Below, in pieces: positions 9,433-18,157 of a stretch of 39,564 nucleotides of DNA; the stretch's first letter is position 1; each line of letters starts with the position of its first letter. The notes below the pieces were generated by a model. It was not told the origin of the DNA, ran no database searches, and was given only the letters and a program-made list of their open reading frames with translations. The position numbers and the translations under genes are program-made. The DNA is taken from the NCBI GenBank assembly GCA_028871195.1, contig JAGWNT010000031.1, positions 1 to 39,564 of the forward strand. Direction: 5' to 3'. Origin of the DNA: REEB85 sp018971455. GTDB taxonomy: Bacteria; Pseudomonadota; Alphaproteobacteria; Acetobacterales; Acetobacteraceae.

Positions 9433-10029
9433 ATGGAACCCGCCATGCTGCACAAATTGGCCGCGCTGGCCCAGGTGGTGCTGGTCGATCTCACCCTGGC
9501 CGGGGACAACGCGGTGGTGGTGGGTCTGGCGGTCGCCGGGCTGCCGGCGGGGCAGCGGCGCCCGGCGATCCTGTTCGGCGTCATTGCCGCGACCGTGCTG
9601 CGGATCGTGCTGGGGGCGGTGACGCTGCAATTGCTGCAGATCGTCGGGCTGCTGCTGGCCGGCGGGCTGCTGCTGCTGTGGGTGGGCTGGAAGATGTTCC
9701 GCGAGCTGCGCCATGACCAGGCCGCGGTGGTGGAGGCCGGCGGGTCGAAGACGCTGATGCAGGCGATGGTGCAGATCGTGCTGGCCGATCTGTCGATGAG
9801 CCTCGACAACGTGCTGGCGGTGGCCGGGGCGGCGGAGGGGCATGTCTGGGTGCTGGTGAGCGGGCTGGCGCTGTCGGTGGTGCTAATGGGGCTGGCCGCC
9901 AATCTGGTGGCGGACCTGTTGGTCCGGCACCGGTGGCTGGCCTGGGTGGGGCTGCTGATCGTGCTCTACATCGCGCTCAAGCTGATCTGGGAGGGGGGGC
10001 ACCAGGTGCTGGCCCATCTGGGCGGGTGA
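9433..10029 (+). CDS. TerC family integral membrane protein (YjbE-like)
   Basis: A 198-residue membrane protein of the TerC/Alx group (PF03741), with about six or seven helices. Two conserved acidic motifs in helices are clear: 'DLTLAGDNAVVV' near residues 15-26 and 'DLSMSLDNVLAV' near 115-126; their Asp and Asn residues are the likely metal-binding positions. Relatives (MntP-like YjbE, Alx, YceF) export Mn2+ or metallate exoenzymes. No yybP-ykoY Mn2+ riboswitch is visible in the short gap before it. ATG at 9433 has AAGGAAG five bases upstream, so the eight codons before it are left out. It is divergent from purB. Confidence 0.87.
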   Translation: MEPAMLHKLAALAQVVLVDLTLAGDNAVVVGLAVAGLPAGQRRPAILFGVIAATVLRIVLGAVTLQLLQIVGLLLAGGLLLLWVGWKMFRELRHDQAAVVEAGGSKTLMQAMVQIVLADLSMSLDNVLAVAGAAEGHVWVLVSGLALSVVLMGLAANLVADLLVRHRWLAWVGLLIVLYIALKLIWEGGHQVLAHLGG

Positions 10030-10104
10030 GGCGGTGCGGTTCGCGTTATGCCGCCTGCGCGCCGGCGGGCCGGAGCGGCTGCGCGCGCCATGCGTTCGGG
10101 AGCG

Positions 10105-11727
10105 TCAGGAAAGGCCGAGCCGGGCGCGGGCTTCGGCCAGCTCCGCCTCGTCGCGGTAGCCGATCAGGTAGCCGGATTTGAGCTGCTGGCCCCCGACATA
10201 GGGGGCGATCCTCGCATCCGGCGTTGTGATGCGATTATGGTCGGTGAGCGCCCACTCGGCCAGGGCGCGGAACAGGCGCTGGCGCTCGGCCTCGTGACGC
10301 GGGTCGGCGCCGAGATCGTGGAACTCGTCGGGGTCGGTGGCGAGGTCGTAGAGCAGCGGGCGGAAGCCGGTGGCGTGGATGTATTTCCAGCGCCCGTCGA
10401 AGACCATGAAAAGCCGGCAGTCGCGGATCGGCTGGCCCAGGGTGAGGCGCGCCTCCTGCATGCTGTAATCATATTCGCTGAAAACGTGGCCGCGCCAGGA
10501 GGCGGGGCGCTCGCCGCGCAGGAAGGGCAGCAGCGAGGCGCCTTCCATGATGTGCGGGCGCGGCGGGGCTGCGAAATATTCGAGGAAGCTCGGCGCGAGA
10601 TCGATGGCCTCGACCAGCGCGTCGCAGAGCGTGCCGCGGGTGGCGTCGGCGTCGGGCGAGGGGTCGGCGATGATGAGCGGGATCTTTGCCGAGCAGTCGT
10701 GGAAGAGATCCTTTTCGCCCAGCCAGTGGTCGCCGAGATAATCTCCGTGGTCGGAGGTGAAGACGATCATGGTGGTGTTCGCCAGGCCCCGATCGCGCAG
10801 GAAGGCGAAGAGCAGACCGAGCTGGTCATCGATCTGGCGGATCAGACCCATATAGGCCGGGATGACCTTCCGGCGGAGCGCGTCGTCGGCGAAATTGCGC
10901 GAGACGCGCATGTCCATGAAGGCGCTGTAGACGGGGTGCGGGGCTTCGCGCTCCACGGCGGCGCGGCGGACCGGCAGGACGGTGTTGGCGCCATACATGG
11001 CGTGGTAGGGCGCCGGTGCGATGTAGGGCCAGTGCGGCTTGATATAGGACAGATGCAGGCACCAGGGGCGCGGGTCGTCGCGCGCCGCATCGATGAACGC
11101 CATTGCCCGGCGCGTCATGTAGGGGGTTTCGGAATGCTCCTCCGGGACGCGGGCCGGCTGGTCGGCATGGGTCAGCAGCCAGCCATTGAGCAGCGCGCCC
11201 TCGGCATCCTCGCCCGAATTGGCCCAGTGCTCCCAGGGGTTGGCGGCGTCGAAGCCGTGGGCGCGCAGGTAGGAGTCATAGGCCGGGCGGGGGGCGGGGG
11301 CGGGGTGCAGGCCGTCATCGCGCTCGAACGGTTCGAAGCCGCATTCGGCGGTGCGCACGCCGATGATGGAGGCGGGGTCGATGCCGAGCCGGGCCATGCC
11401 TTCGGCATCGGCGCGCATGTGGGTCTTGCCGACCAGGACGTTGCGGATGCCGGCGGCGGCCAACGCCTCGCCGAGGGTGGGCTCGCCGACGCGCAGGGGG
11501 AAGTTGTTCCAGTTGGAGCCATGGCTGCGCATGTAGCGCCCGGTGTAGAAGCTCATCCGCGACGGGCCACAGACCGGCGACTGCACGTAGGCGCGGGTGA
11601 AGCGCACGCCGCGCGCCGCGAGGGCGTCGATGTTCGGGGTTTGCAGGGCGGGGTGGCCGGCGCAGCCGAGATAGTCGAAGCGCAGCTGGTCGCACATGAT
11701 CCACAGGATGTTTTTTGCCGCCGCCAT
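10105..11727 (-). CDS. Sulfatase-family hydrolase (arylsulfatase / phosphonate monoesterase-like)
   Basis: A 540-residue member of the alkaline phosphatase superfamily. The sulfatase motif C-x-P-S-R is present as CGPSR with Cys53, which would be turned into formylglycine by a maturation enzyme. Metal-site residues include Asp13 of 'MCDQ' and the 'FTSDHGDYLG' segment near residue 327. The 'CGPSRMSFYTGRY' context and cytosolic character (no signal peptide) resemble the phosphonate monoester hydrolase/arylsulfatase branch rather than secreted arylsulfatases. It lies 79 bases downstream of the amidohydrolase on the same strand, so it may be the last gene of the LysR-facing catabolic unit. The substrate is unknown. 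Confidence 0.85.
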   Translation of the reverse strand: MAAAKNILWIMCDQLRFDYLGCAGHPALQTPNIDALAARGVRFTRAYVQSPVCGPSRMSFYTGRYMRSHGSNWNNFPLRVGEPTLGEALAAAGIRNVLVGKTHMRADAEGMARLGIDPASIIGVRTAECGFEPFERDDGLHPAPAPRPAYDSYLRAHGFDAANPWEHWANSGEDAEGALLNGWLLTHADQPARVPEEHSETPYMTRRAMAFIDAARDDPRPWCLHLSYIKPHWPYIAPAPYHAMYGANTVLPVRRAAVEREAPHPVYSAFMDMRVSRNFADDALRRKVIPAYMGLIRQIDDQLGLLFAFLRDRGLANTTMIVFTSDHGDYLGDHWLGEKDLFHDCSAKIPLIIADPSPDADATRGTLCDALVEAIDLAPSFLEYFAAPPRPHIMEGASLLPFLRGERPASWRGHVFSEYDYSMQEARLTLGQPIRDCRLFMVFDGRWKYIHATGFRPLLYDLATDPDEFHDLGADPRHEAERQRLFRALAEWALTDHNRITTPDARIAPYVGGQQLKSGYLIGYRDEAELAEARARLGLS

Positions 11728-11806
11728 GCTCGTCTCCCCGTTGGACGGAAGAGTGCACGGCGGCGCGCGGGCGGTCCATAGCAGGGCACCGCCCCGCGGC
11801 CCGCGA

Positions 11807-12664
11807 TCAGGCGCGTTGATCGAAGCCGTAGAGGCGGGCGGGGTTCTCCACCAGGATCAGATCGCGAATGCGGTCAGTGCCGGCCCATGCGGCAAGCAGG
11901 TCGAACAGCGCGGCGTCGTCTGGCTTGTGCCGCTCGGTGACATGAGGCCAGTCGCTGCCCCAGACGAGCCTTTCGGGCGCATGGGCGACGAAGGCCTGCG
12001 CGATCCTGGTGGCATCCGCATAGGGCGGCCCCTGCCCGGTGTTGAGATAGGCGCCGGCCAACTTCACCCAGGCCCGGCCCCGGTCGACCAGCTCGGCCAT
12101 GACGGCGAATGCGGGATGGTCCGGCCCCTGCGCCGGCGGCAATCGCCCCATGTGGTCGAACACGATCGGGCAGGGGAGGCGGCCAAGCATGGCGGCCGCT
12201 TCGACGATCTGCTCGCCCGACATATGGAGTTGCACATGCCAGCCGAGATCGGCGATCCGCCTGGCCAGGGGCGTGATCATGTCGATCGTGACGATGGTGT
12301 CATGCGGATTCCAGACGCTGAAGCGCAGCCCGCGGATGCCGCCGGAATCCAGCCGCCGGAGTTCGCGCTCATCCACCCCGGGCTGGACGACGCCGATGCC
12401 GCGGGCCTCGCGGCCGAGCCGGGCGAGCGCGTCGAGAATGCAGGCATGGTCGGTGCCGTGATATTTCGCCTGCACGAAGACCGCGCGGCGCGTTCCAATT
12501 CGCCGCTGGAGGTGCCGATACGCCGCGACCGTCATGCCCGTTGGAGGTCCGACCCCCAACCCGGGGAACCGGGGGTCGATGATATGGCAATGGGCGTCGC
12601 AGGCGGCCGCGGGCGCCGCCGTCTCCGGCGGGGCGGCGCCGGCAGAGTTCGGCACCATCGTCAT
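11807..12664 (-). CDS. Amidohydrolase family protein, 2-pyrone-4,6-dicarboxylate lactonase-like
   Basis: A 285-residue TIM-barrel metal-dependent hydrolase of the Amidohydro_2 type (PF04909). The metal-ligand motif H-x-H appears as 'DAHCHIID' (His25, His27), with 'FDHMGR' near the middle and the catalytic Asp in 'WGSDWPH' near residue 238. The layout and length match LigI-like lactonases, which open cyclic esters of dicarboxylates. The start overlaps the stop of the transporter gene (ATGA), so the two are translationally coupled. In this cluster a lactonase would feed an open hydroxy acid to the CoA-transferase and lyase; that role is an inference. Confidence 0.82.
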   Translation of the reverse strand: MTMVPNSAGAAPPETAAPAAACDAHCHIIDPRFPGLGVGPPTGMTVAAYRHLQRRIGTRRAVFVQAKYHGTDHACILDALARLGREARGIGVVQPGVDERELRRLDSGGIRGLRFSVWNPHDTIVTIDMITPLARRIADLGWHVQLHMSGEQIVEAAAMLGRLPCPIVFDHMGRLPPAQGPDHPAFAVMAELVDRGRAWVKLAGAYLNTGQGPPYADATRIAQAFVAHAPERLVWGSDWPHVTERHKPDDAALFDLLAAWAGTDRIRDLILVENPARLYGFDQRA

Positions 12665-14025
12665 GTCAGGATCAGCAGCGCCGCGCCATAGATGATGCCG
12701 GCCACGAGGAACGTGACGACCGTGAAGCCGAGGACGCGCTGGATGCCGATGCCGGCCATTGCAACGACGGGCAGCGCCCAGAACGGCTGCATCATGTTGG
12801 AGACCTGCTCGCCCAGGGCGACCGACATGGTCACCGCCGGTATGGAGGCGTGAAGGGTCACCGCGGCAGGGATCGCGAAGGGGCCCTGCACCGCCCAGTG
12901 GCCGCCGCCGCTGGGCACCAGAAACGTGATGAACAGCGAGGCGAAATAGGTCCAGAACGGCAGGGTATGGCCGGTCGCGATCGCCACGAAGAATTTGGAA
13001 ATCATCGCGGCAAGGCCGGTGGCGCCCATGATGCCCATGATGCCGCCGTAGATCGGGTATTGCAGGATCATCGATCCGGCCTGTCTTGCCGCGTTCTTCA
13101 TCGCCTCGGAATAGGCGACCGGCGTGCCGTGCAGGCAGACGCCGCAGACCAGGAGGATCAGGATCACGGCGTTGACGTCGACATTCACGCCTTTCGACGC
13201 CCAGGTGATGGCGAGATAGCTCAGGCCGAGGAGGGCGAGGAAGAGGCTGACGATCGTCGCGCGGTTGGCCTTGTCGGCAAAAGTGCCGGCCGGTTTGGCG
13301 GCAGCAGGCGATGCGGCCGCCCGCTCCTCGGCGGCCGGGACGAATGCGACGATTTCATCCTCGCGGGGTTTGAGCAGAATGAAAACCAGCGGCATGAGAA
13401 TGACCACCAGGGCCGTCGGCACGAGATTGAAGGTGGTGAAGACGGTCTCGCCGAAGGGAAGCAGGTGGCCGGTCAGTTTCTCGACGATGTTCAGCGCGTT
13501 GGCATGCGTTGCCTGCGACAGGGCGATCGAGCTCGACGGGCCGCTGGCCCAGATGACCCACCCGGAATAGGCGGCGGCGACCAGCCATCCGAAATCGAGA
13601 TGGATGCGCTTGGCGACCTCACGCGCCAGGATCGCGCCGACGACCAGGCCGAACCCCCAGTTGAGCCACGAGGCGGCCGCCGCGACGAGGAATGTCAGGA
13701 TCACGGCCTGGTTCGCGGTGGAGGCCAGTCCGACCAGGGATTTGAGCGCGCGCTGGACGATCGGCGCATGTGCGAGGGCGTGACCGGTCACCAGGATCAT
13801 GACCATCTGGAAAGCGAAGCCGACGATGCCAAACAGGCCGGCGTACCAGGACGTGACCACGGTGACCGGATCGCCCTTCGGCGCGAAGAGCAGCGCGGCG
13901 GCGGCGACGGCGAAGGTCAGGCCGATGGCAATGACGAATGGATCAGGCAGCAGCCGCTCAAACAGATAGACGGAGCCCGCCACGAAGCTGCGCCGGCGCG
14001 GCGCGGTCATTTTCAGGGTGGTCAT
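12661..14025 (-). CDS. Short-chain fatty acid / carboxylate transporter, AtoE family
   Basis: A 454-residue polytopic inner-membrane protein of the AtoE/short-chain fatty acid transporter family (PF02667; TIGR00366-like). Roughly ten to twelve hydrophobic segments are visible, and the family's 'VPSGGGHWAVQGP' motif lies near residue 380, with 'NWGFGLVVGAILAREV' earlier. AtoE takes up short-chain acids such as butyrate or acetoacetate. ATG at 14025 was chosen because AAAGGA precedes it and the protein then begins in the family style; the 40 extra upstream codons look non-coding. It follows the CoA-transferase by 64 bases and overlaps the amidohydrolase start. Confidence 0.88.
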   Translation of the reverse strand: MTTLKMTAPRRRSFVAGSVYLFERLLPDPFVIAIGLTFAVAAAALLFAPKGDPVTVVTSWYAGLFGIVGFAFQMVMILVTGHALAHAPIVQRALKSLVGLASTANQAVILTFLVAAAASWLNWGFGLVVGAILAREVAKRIHLDFGWLVAAAYSGWVIWASGPSSSIALSQATHANALNIVEKLTGHLLPFGETVFTTFNLVPTALVVILMPLVFILLKPREDEIVAFVPAAEERAAASPAAAKPAGTFADKANRATIVSLFLALLGLSYLAITWASKGVNVDVNAVILILLVCGVCLHGTPVAYSEAMKNAARQAGSMILQYPIYGGIMGIMGATGLAAMISKFFVAIATGHTLPFWTYFASLFITFLVPSGGGHWAVQGPFAIPAAVTLHASIPAVTMSVALGEQVSNMMQPFWALPVVAMAGIGIQRVLGFTVVTFLVAGIIYGAALLILT

Positions 14026-14089
14026 GCGTTTCGTCCTTTTTGTCGGTTCTTGTTTGGCGGTTGCGTGTGAAGCGAGAGGAGCGGGGCGT

Positions 14090-15331
14090 CTAGCGGGCGG
14101 GCGGAACGCCGGTGCATACGACCCCGGCCAGCCGCAAGGCCTCATACTCGTCCGGGGTCACGCCGATTCCGTCGAGCAGTTCACGGTTGTGCTGTCCGAG
14201 TGTCGGGGCGGGTGTGCGGATGGAACCGGGGGTGTGGTCGAGGCGCGGCACGACGTGGTGCATCGGAATCTGGCCCATATCGGCATCCGGATAATCGGCG
14301 ATCACCTCGCGCGCGATGACATGAGGATCGGTCATGATCTGCGACGTGTCATAGATCGGACCGATCGTGACTTCGGCCGCCTCGAAGAATGCGATGGTGT
14401 CCGGCTGCGTGCGGGCGGCGATAAACTCCCCGATGATGGCGTCCAACTCCTCGGCATGGCGCAGACGGTCCGCATTGGTGCGGAAGCGGGGATCGTCGAT
14501 GAGGTCGGGGCGGCTGATCGCGCGGAACAGCCGTTCGGTCATCTTCTGGGTCGAGCCGGAGAGGCTGACGTAATGGCCGTCGCGGCACCGATAGGCGTTG
14601 CGGGGGGCTGAATTGGTCGAGCGGCTGCCGGAGCGCGGCTTCACCTGGCCGGTGAGCCGGAGGTTCGCCGATTGCGGGCTCAGGATCGCAAAGAGCGGAT
14701 CGAGCAGCGGCAGATCGACAACCTGGCCGCGGCCGCCGTTCATCTCCACCTCACGCAGGGCGATCATGGCGGCGGAGGCGCCGTAGAGTCCGGCCGCGCC
14801 ATCGGCCAGATACATCGGCGGCAGCACCGGCTCACGGTCGGCAAATCCGTTGATGGCGGCGAAGCCGGCAATGCCTTCGATGACGGTGCCGAAGCCGGGC
14901 CGGTGCGCGTAGGGGCCGCTCTGACCCCAACCGGAAATCCGGATGATGACCAGCGAGGGATTGATCGCCAGCAACGCCTCGGGCGACAGGCCCATCTTTT
15001 CCAGGACGCCGGGGCGGAAGCTTTCGATGAAGATGTGTGCCGAGGGCACCAGCTTGCGGATGATCTCGCCGGCCCGGGGATCGCGCAGGGACAGGCACAG
15101 ACTCTTCTTGTTGCGGGAATAGATCTTCCAGTGCGTGGCGATGCCCGCCGTCTTCCAGGCCCGCAGCGTGTCGCCTTCCGGCGGCTCGATCTTGATCACC
15201 TCGGCGCCGAAATCACCGAGGATCTGGGTCAGCAGGTTTCCGGCGAACAGGCGCGACAGGTCGAGAATGCGAATGCCGTCGAGCGTTCCGCGGCGGCCGG
15301 GCTGGTAGTCGCGGGCGTGGAGGGCGGTCAT
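14090..15331 (-). CDS. Class III CoA-transferase (CaiB/BaiF family)
   Basis: A 413-residue family III CoA-transferase, which moves CoA from a donor such as succinyl-CoA to a carboxylic acid through an aspartyl-CoA thioester. The catalytic Asp is Asp177 in 'MYLADGAAG', and 'LFAGNLLTQILGDFGAEVIKI' and 'SRNKKSLCL' are typical N-terminal segments; 'GWGQSGPY' is the usual glycine-rich stretch. Its start overlaps the stop of the CitE-like lyase gene (ATGA). CoA-transferase plus CitE-like lyase is a known pairing for activation and C-C cleavage of beta-hydroxy acids such as citramalate. The actual acid cannot be read from the sequence. Confidence 0.9.
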   Translation of the reverse strand: MTALHARDYQPGRRGTLDGIRILDLSRLFAGNLLTQILGDFGAEVIKIEPPEGDTLRAWKTAGIATHWKIYSRNKKSLCLSLRDPRAGEIIRKLVPSAHIFIESFRPGVLEKMGLSPEALLAINPSLVIIRISGWGQSGPYAHRPGFGTVIEGIAGFAAINGFADREPVLPPMYLADGAAGLYGASAAMIALREVEMNGGRGQVVDLPLLDPLFAILSPQSANLRLTGQVKPRSGSRSTNSAPRNAYRCRDGHYVSLSGSTQKMTERLFRAISRPDLIDDPRFRTNADRLRHAEELDAIIGEFIAARTQPDTIAFFEAAEVTIGPIYDTSQIMTDPHVIAREVIADYPDADMGQIPMHHVVPRLDHTPGSIRTPAPTLGQHNRELLDGIGVTPDEYEALRLAGVVCTGVPPAR

Positions 15332-16203
15332 GTCACGGCTCCGGTGTGATGGCGGTCGACCAGGGCGATGATGGCGCGGGCGCGCGCGACGAAGGGCTTG
15401 TCGATCATGTGGCCGTCAACCAGGTAGGCGCCAATGCCGCGGGCATCCGCCTGCGCCTCGGCGGACATGATCTTTCTGGCCCAGGCGATCTCATCGGGAG
15501 TGGGCATGAAGATCTCGTTTGCCGCGGCGATCTGGCTGGGATGGATGCAGCTCTTGCCGGCGAAGCCGTGGCGCCTGGCGGCGAGACATTCGGCGCGGTA
15601 GCCCTCGCTGTCCTTGACTGCGGCGAATGCGCCGTCATAGGCGGCGACCCCGGCTTCGGCAGCGGCGAGCCGCACGCTGAGGCGGACATGCGCGAGGGCG
15701 TCGCTGTCGGACCGCGCGATGCCGCAAGGCTCCAGCAAGTCGGCGTAGCCGATCTGCAGACCCATGATCCGTGGATGGATTGCGGCGAGGCGGGCGGCGT
15801 TGCGCAATCCTCGTGGCGTCTCGATGGTCAGAAGAATTCTGGCGCCGCGCTTCGGCGGATGGGAGGCCTCGCTGTGTTCGATGCGGGCGATGGCCTGGGC
15901 GATGGCGTCATCGTCCTCGGCCTTGGGCAGGTTGATGACGTCCAGCGGAACGCCGCCCAATGCGTCGATATCGGCCGCGAAATCCTCGGCGCCAAACGCA
16001 TTGACCCGGACGATGAGGGCTTTGTCCGGTTTCGGCGCGAGGCCGTGCAGGAAGTCGGCAAGCTGGGCGCGGGCCGGCGCTCTCTGGCCGGGGGCCACCG
16101 CATCCTCGAGATCGAACGAGAGGGCATCGGCCGCTGAGACGAGCGCCTTGGCGAACAGGTCCGGGCGCGAGGCAGGGACGAAGAGCTTGCTGCGCATCAG
16201 CAT
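15328..16203 (-). CDS. HpcH/HpaI aldolase / CitE-like CoA ester lyase
   Basis: A 291-residue TIM-barrel lyase of the citrate lyase beta/malyl-CoA lyase group. Landmarks: 'FVPASRP' at 8-14, 'FDLEDAV' at 30-36, 'RVN' at 66-68, 'NLPKAED' at 91-97, metal ligand Glu128 in 'IETPRG' and Asp155 in 'GYADL', then 'GFAGKSCIHPSQI' near the end, which is characteristic of CoA-thioester lyases. ATG at 16203 has GAAGGGA 8 bases upstream and is preferred to the Met two codons later. It is the first gene of the minus-strand unit that faces the LysR gene across a 152-base gap. Confidence 0.9.
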   Translation of the reverse strand: MLMRSKLFVPASRPDLFAKALVSAADALSFDLEDAVAPGQRAPARAQLADFLHGLAPKPDKALIVRVNAFGAEDFAADIDALGGVPLDVINLPKAEDDDAIAQAIARIEHSEASHPPKRGARILLTIETPRGLRNAARLAAIHPRIMGLQIGYADLLEPCGIARSDSDALAHVRLSVRLAAAEAGVAAYDGAFAAVKDSEGYRAECLAARRHGFAGKSCIHPSQIAAANEIFMPTPDEIAWARKIMSAEAQADARGIGAYLVDGHMIDKPFVARARAIIALVDRHHTGAVT

Positions 16204-16293
16204 GGGCGAAATCCCTTCCCCGTGATGTCGCATGATGGTGCGCGGGCGACGGCGTGCACGGGCGGCGTTGTTGATCCTGGGCGTCGGGCGTCA

Positions 16294-16327
16294 TCTTGCG
16301 AGAGATCCGGTCTTGCGTAAAATGCAA
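16294..16327. promoter_or_regulatory. Putative LysR operator: T-N11-A box and repeated TCTTGCG
   Basis: In the divergent gap, TTGC (16313-16316) and GCAA (16324-16327) form an inverted repeat with a 7-base centre, giving the T-N11-A pattern typical of LysR sites. The heptamer TCTTGCG occurs twice, at 16294-16300 and 16311-16317, 17 bases apart, which could place two dimer contacts on one promoter face. The site ends 28 bases before the lysR start, as expected for autoregulation together with control of the lyase gene. Confidence 0.45.
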
Positions 16328-16355
16328 TAGTGGAAATTTTTCATGAGAAATCGGC

Positions 16356-17276
16356 ATGAAAATACCGATCGATGGCGTGCAGGCATTCGTCCATGTCGCC
16401 GAACTGGGGAGCTTCAATCGCGCCGCCGAGCATCTGTTCATTACCCAGACAGCCCTGACCCGGCGCGTTCAGCGCCTCGAATCCTTTGTCGGGTTGCGCC
16501 TTCTGGACCGCACCACGCGGTCCACGGCGTTGAGCCCGATGGGGCGGGAGTTTCTGCCGCTTGCACGGCGGATCGTCGAGGACCTCGTCCACGGCCTCGA
16601 TCGGCTGCGGACCTCGTCGCGGCTTGGGGTTGGCGACGTCACGGTGGCGACCCTGCAATCGGTTGCGTTTCGGCAACTGCCGGTGGCCTTGCGCCGCTAC
16701 GCCCGCAAGTTTCCCGAAAATCGCATTCACCTGCTGGAGCGCTCCGGGGCGCTGGTGACCGAGGCGGTGCGGGAGGGGCAGGCCGATTTCGGCATTCACA
16801 TCCAGCAGGATATTCAGCGCGACCTGATCGAGGACATGCTGATGCGTGATCCCTTTGTTCTGGTTTGCAGCCGGTCGCACCCGGCAGCCAGGCTGAAGAT
16901 GGTGGCGTGGGCCGACCTCAAGGGCATTGATCTGATCACGCTCGGGGGGGCGAGCGGCAATCGGCGCATCGTCGAGGGCGAGCTGAGCAGGACGGGCCTG
17001 AATACGCGCGGGCGCTTCGTCGTCGAGAGTACGCCGAGCGCCATTGCGCTGGCGCGGGAGAATGTCGGCGCGGCCATTCTGCCGGCCGCGATGAATGCCA
17101 CGACGGTGGCGACCGGGCTCATCGAGGTGCCGCTGGTGGAGCCGGTGCTTTATCGCGCGATCGCGCTGGTGCGGCGAAGGAGTGAGACGCTTTCGCCCGC
17201 GGCGGGCTCACTCTACGCGTTGATCCGCCAGCAGCTGTCCGGAGCGGGGAGAAAGGGTGCGCGCGGCGGAGCGTGA
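16356..17276 (+). CDS. LysR family transcriptional regulator
   Basis: A 306-residue LysR-type regulator. The N-terminal winged HTH spans about residues 5-62 ('FVHVAELGSFNRAAEHL', 'TQTALTRRVQRLE', 'LLDRTTRS'), followed by a linker helix and a ligand-binding domain from about residue 92. It is divergent from the CitE-like/CoA-transferase/transporter/amidohydrolase unit, the classic placement for a regulator that senses the pathway substrate or intermediate. An out-of-frame ATG occurs at 16343; the frame beginning at 16356 is the one that reads as LysR. Confidence 0.93.
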   Translation: MKIPIDGVQAFVHVAELGSFNRAAEHLFITQTALTRRVQRLESFVGLRLLDRTTRSTALSPMGREFLPLARRIVEDLVHGLDRLRTSSRLGVGDVTVATLQSVAFRQLPVALRRYARKFPENRIHLLERSGALVTEAVREGQADFGIHIQQDIQRDLIEDMLMRDPFVLVCSRSHPAARLKMVAWADLKGIDLITLGGASGNRRIVEGELSRTGLNTRGRFVVESTPSAIALARENVGAAILPAAMNATTVATGLIEVPLVEPVLYRAIALVRRRSETLSPAAGSLYALIRQQLSGAGRKGARGGA

Positions 17277-17316
17277 TCGGGCGCCGCCGCATGGCACGGC
17301 CCGCGGCGATCGGGCG

Positions 17317-17343
17317 GCCATCCGCTGGCGCGTGGCGGATGGC
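17317..17343. terminator. 9-bp inverted repeat between convergent lysR and radC
   Basis: GCCATCCGC (17317-17325) and GCGGATGGC (17335-17343) pair perfectly across a 9-base loop in the 92-base gap between two convergent genes. The position suggests a bidirectional transcription end, but no T tract follows on either strand, so this is only a candidate. Confidence 0.4.
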
Positions 17344-17368
17344 AGAGGCGCGGTGCCGGGCGGCTCGG

Positions 17369-18094
17369 CTACAGCAGACCCTCGCGGCGGAAGCTGAGGG
17401 TCGCGCCGTTGCCGACGATGATATGGTCGTGCAGCACGATCGAGAGAGCTTCGGCCGCGCGGCGGACCTCGCGGGTCATTTCCACATCCTCGCGGGACGG
17501 GCTGGGGTCGCCGGTCGGGTGGTTGTGCACCAGGATGAGGGCTGTGGCCTGGAGTTCCAGCGCCCGCTTGACCACCTCGCGCGGGTAGACCGGGGTGTGG
17601 TTGACGGTGCCGCGGGCCTGCGCCTCGTCGGCGAGAAGGCGGTTGCGGGTGTCGAGGAAGAGGACGCGGAACTGCTCGATGCGTTCGCGCGCCATCATGG
17701 CGGTGAGGTACTCGGTGAGCCGGTCCCAGTTGGAGAGAACGGGCTGACCGGTCACCTCCGCGCGGATGAGCGCGAGGGCGGCGGCCTGCACGGTCTTGAG
17801 GGCGGCGGCGCCGGCATCGCCGATGCCTTCGACGGCGCGGATGTCGTTGAGCGGCGCGGCGATGGCGGCGGCGAAGCTGCCGAAGCGGGCGATCAGCGAT
17901 TTGGCGATCGGCTTGGTGTCGCGCCGGGGCAGGGCGAGGCAGAGCACCAGCTCCAGCAATTCGTAATCGGCCAGTGCCGCGGGCCCGGCGGAGAGCAGGC
18001 GGTGGCGCAGCCGGGCGCGATGGCCCTCCGCGCCGATCGGCGTGGAGGCGGCGGGATCGAGCAGGCCAAGCTGGTCGGAAAAGCCGCGCTTCAT
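17369..18094 (-). CDS. radC: RadC family protein (JAB domain, MPN+)
   Basis: A protein with an N-terminal helix-hairpin-helix region ('VEGIGDAGAAAL') and a C-terminal JAB1/MPN+ domain with the zinc motif 'HNHPTGDPSPSRED'. Despite the name, a DNA repair role for RadC is not established. ATG at 18094 gives 241 residues; the frame also extends to a TTG at 18136 (255 residues), and neither start has a strong ribosome-binding site, so the first 14 residues are uncertain. It is convergent with the LysR gene and lies downstream of the thioesterase and map genes on the same strand. Confidence 0.92.
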   Translation of the reverse strand: MKRGFSDQLGLLDPAASTPIGAEGHRARLRHRLLSAGPAALADYELLELVLCLALPRRDTKPIAKSLIARFGSFAAAIAAPLNDIRAVEGIGDAGAAALKTVQAAALALIRAEVTGQPVLSNWDRLTEYLTAMMARERIEQFRVLFLDTRNRLLADEAQARGTVNHTPVYPREVVKRALELQATALILVHNHPTGDPSPSREDVEMTREVRRAAEALSIVLHDHIIVGNGATLSFRREGLL

Positions 18095-18157
18095 GCCGGG
18101 GCAGGCTGCCACGGGAGGCAGGGGTTGCGAAGTCAAAGCCGCATCAAAGACGGTGGT

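Noticed and set aside
10048..11781. A 577-codon plus-strand open frame opposite the sulfatase gene
   Set aside because: Antisense shadow of a protein with a complete sulfatase motif.
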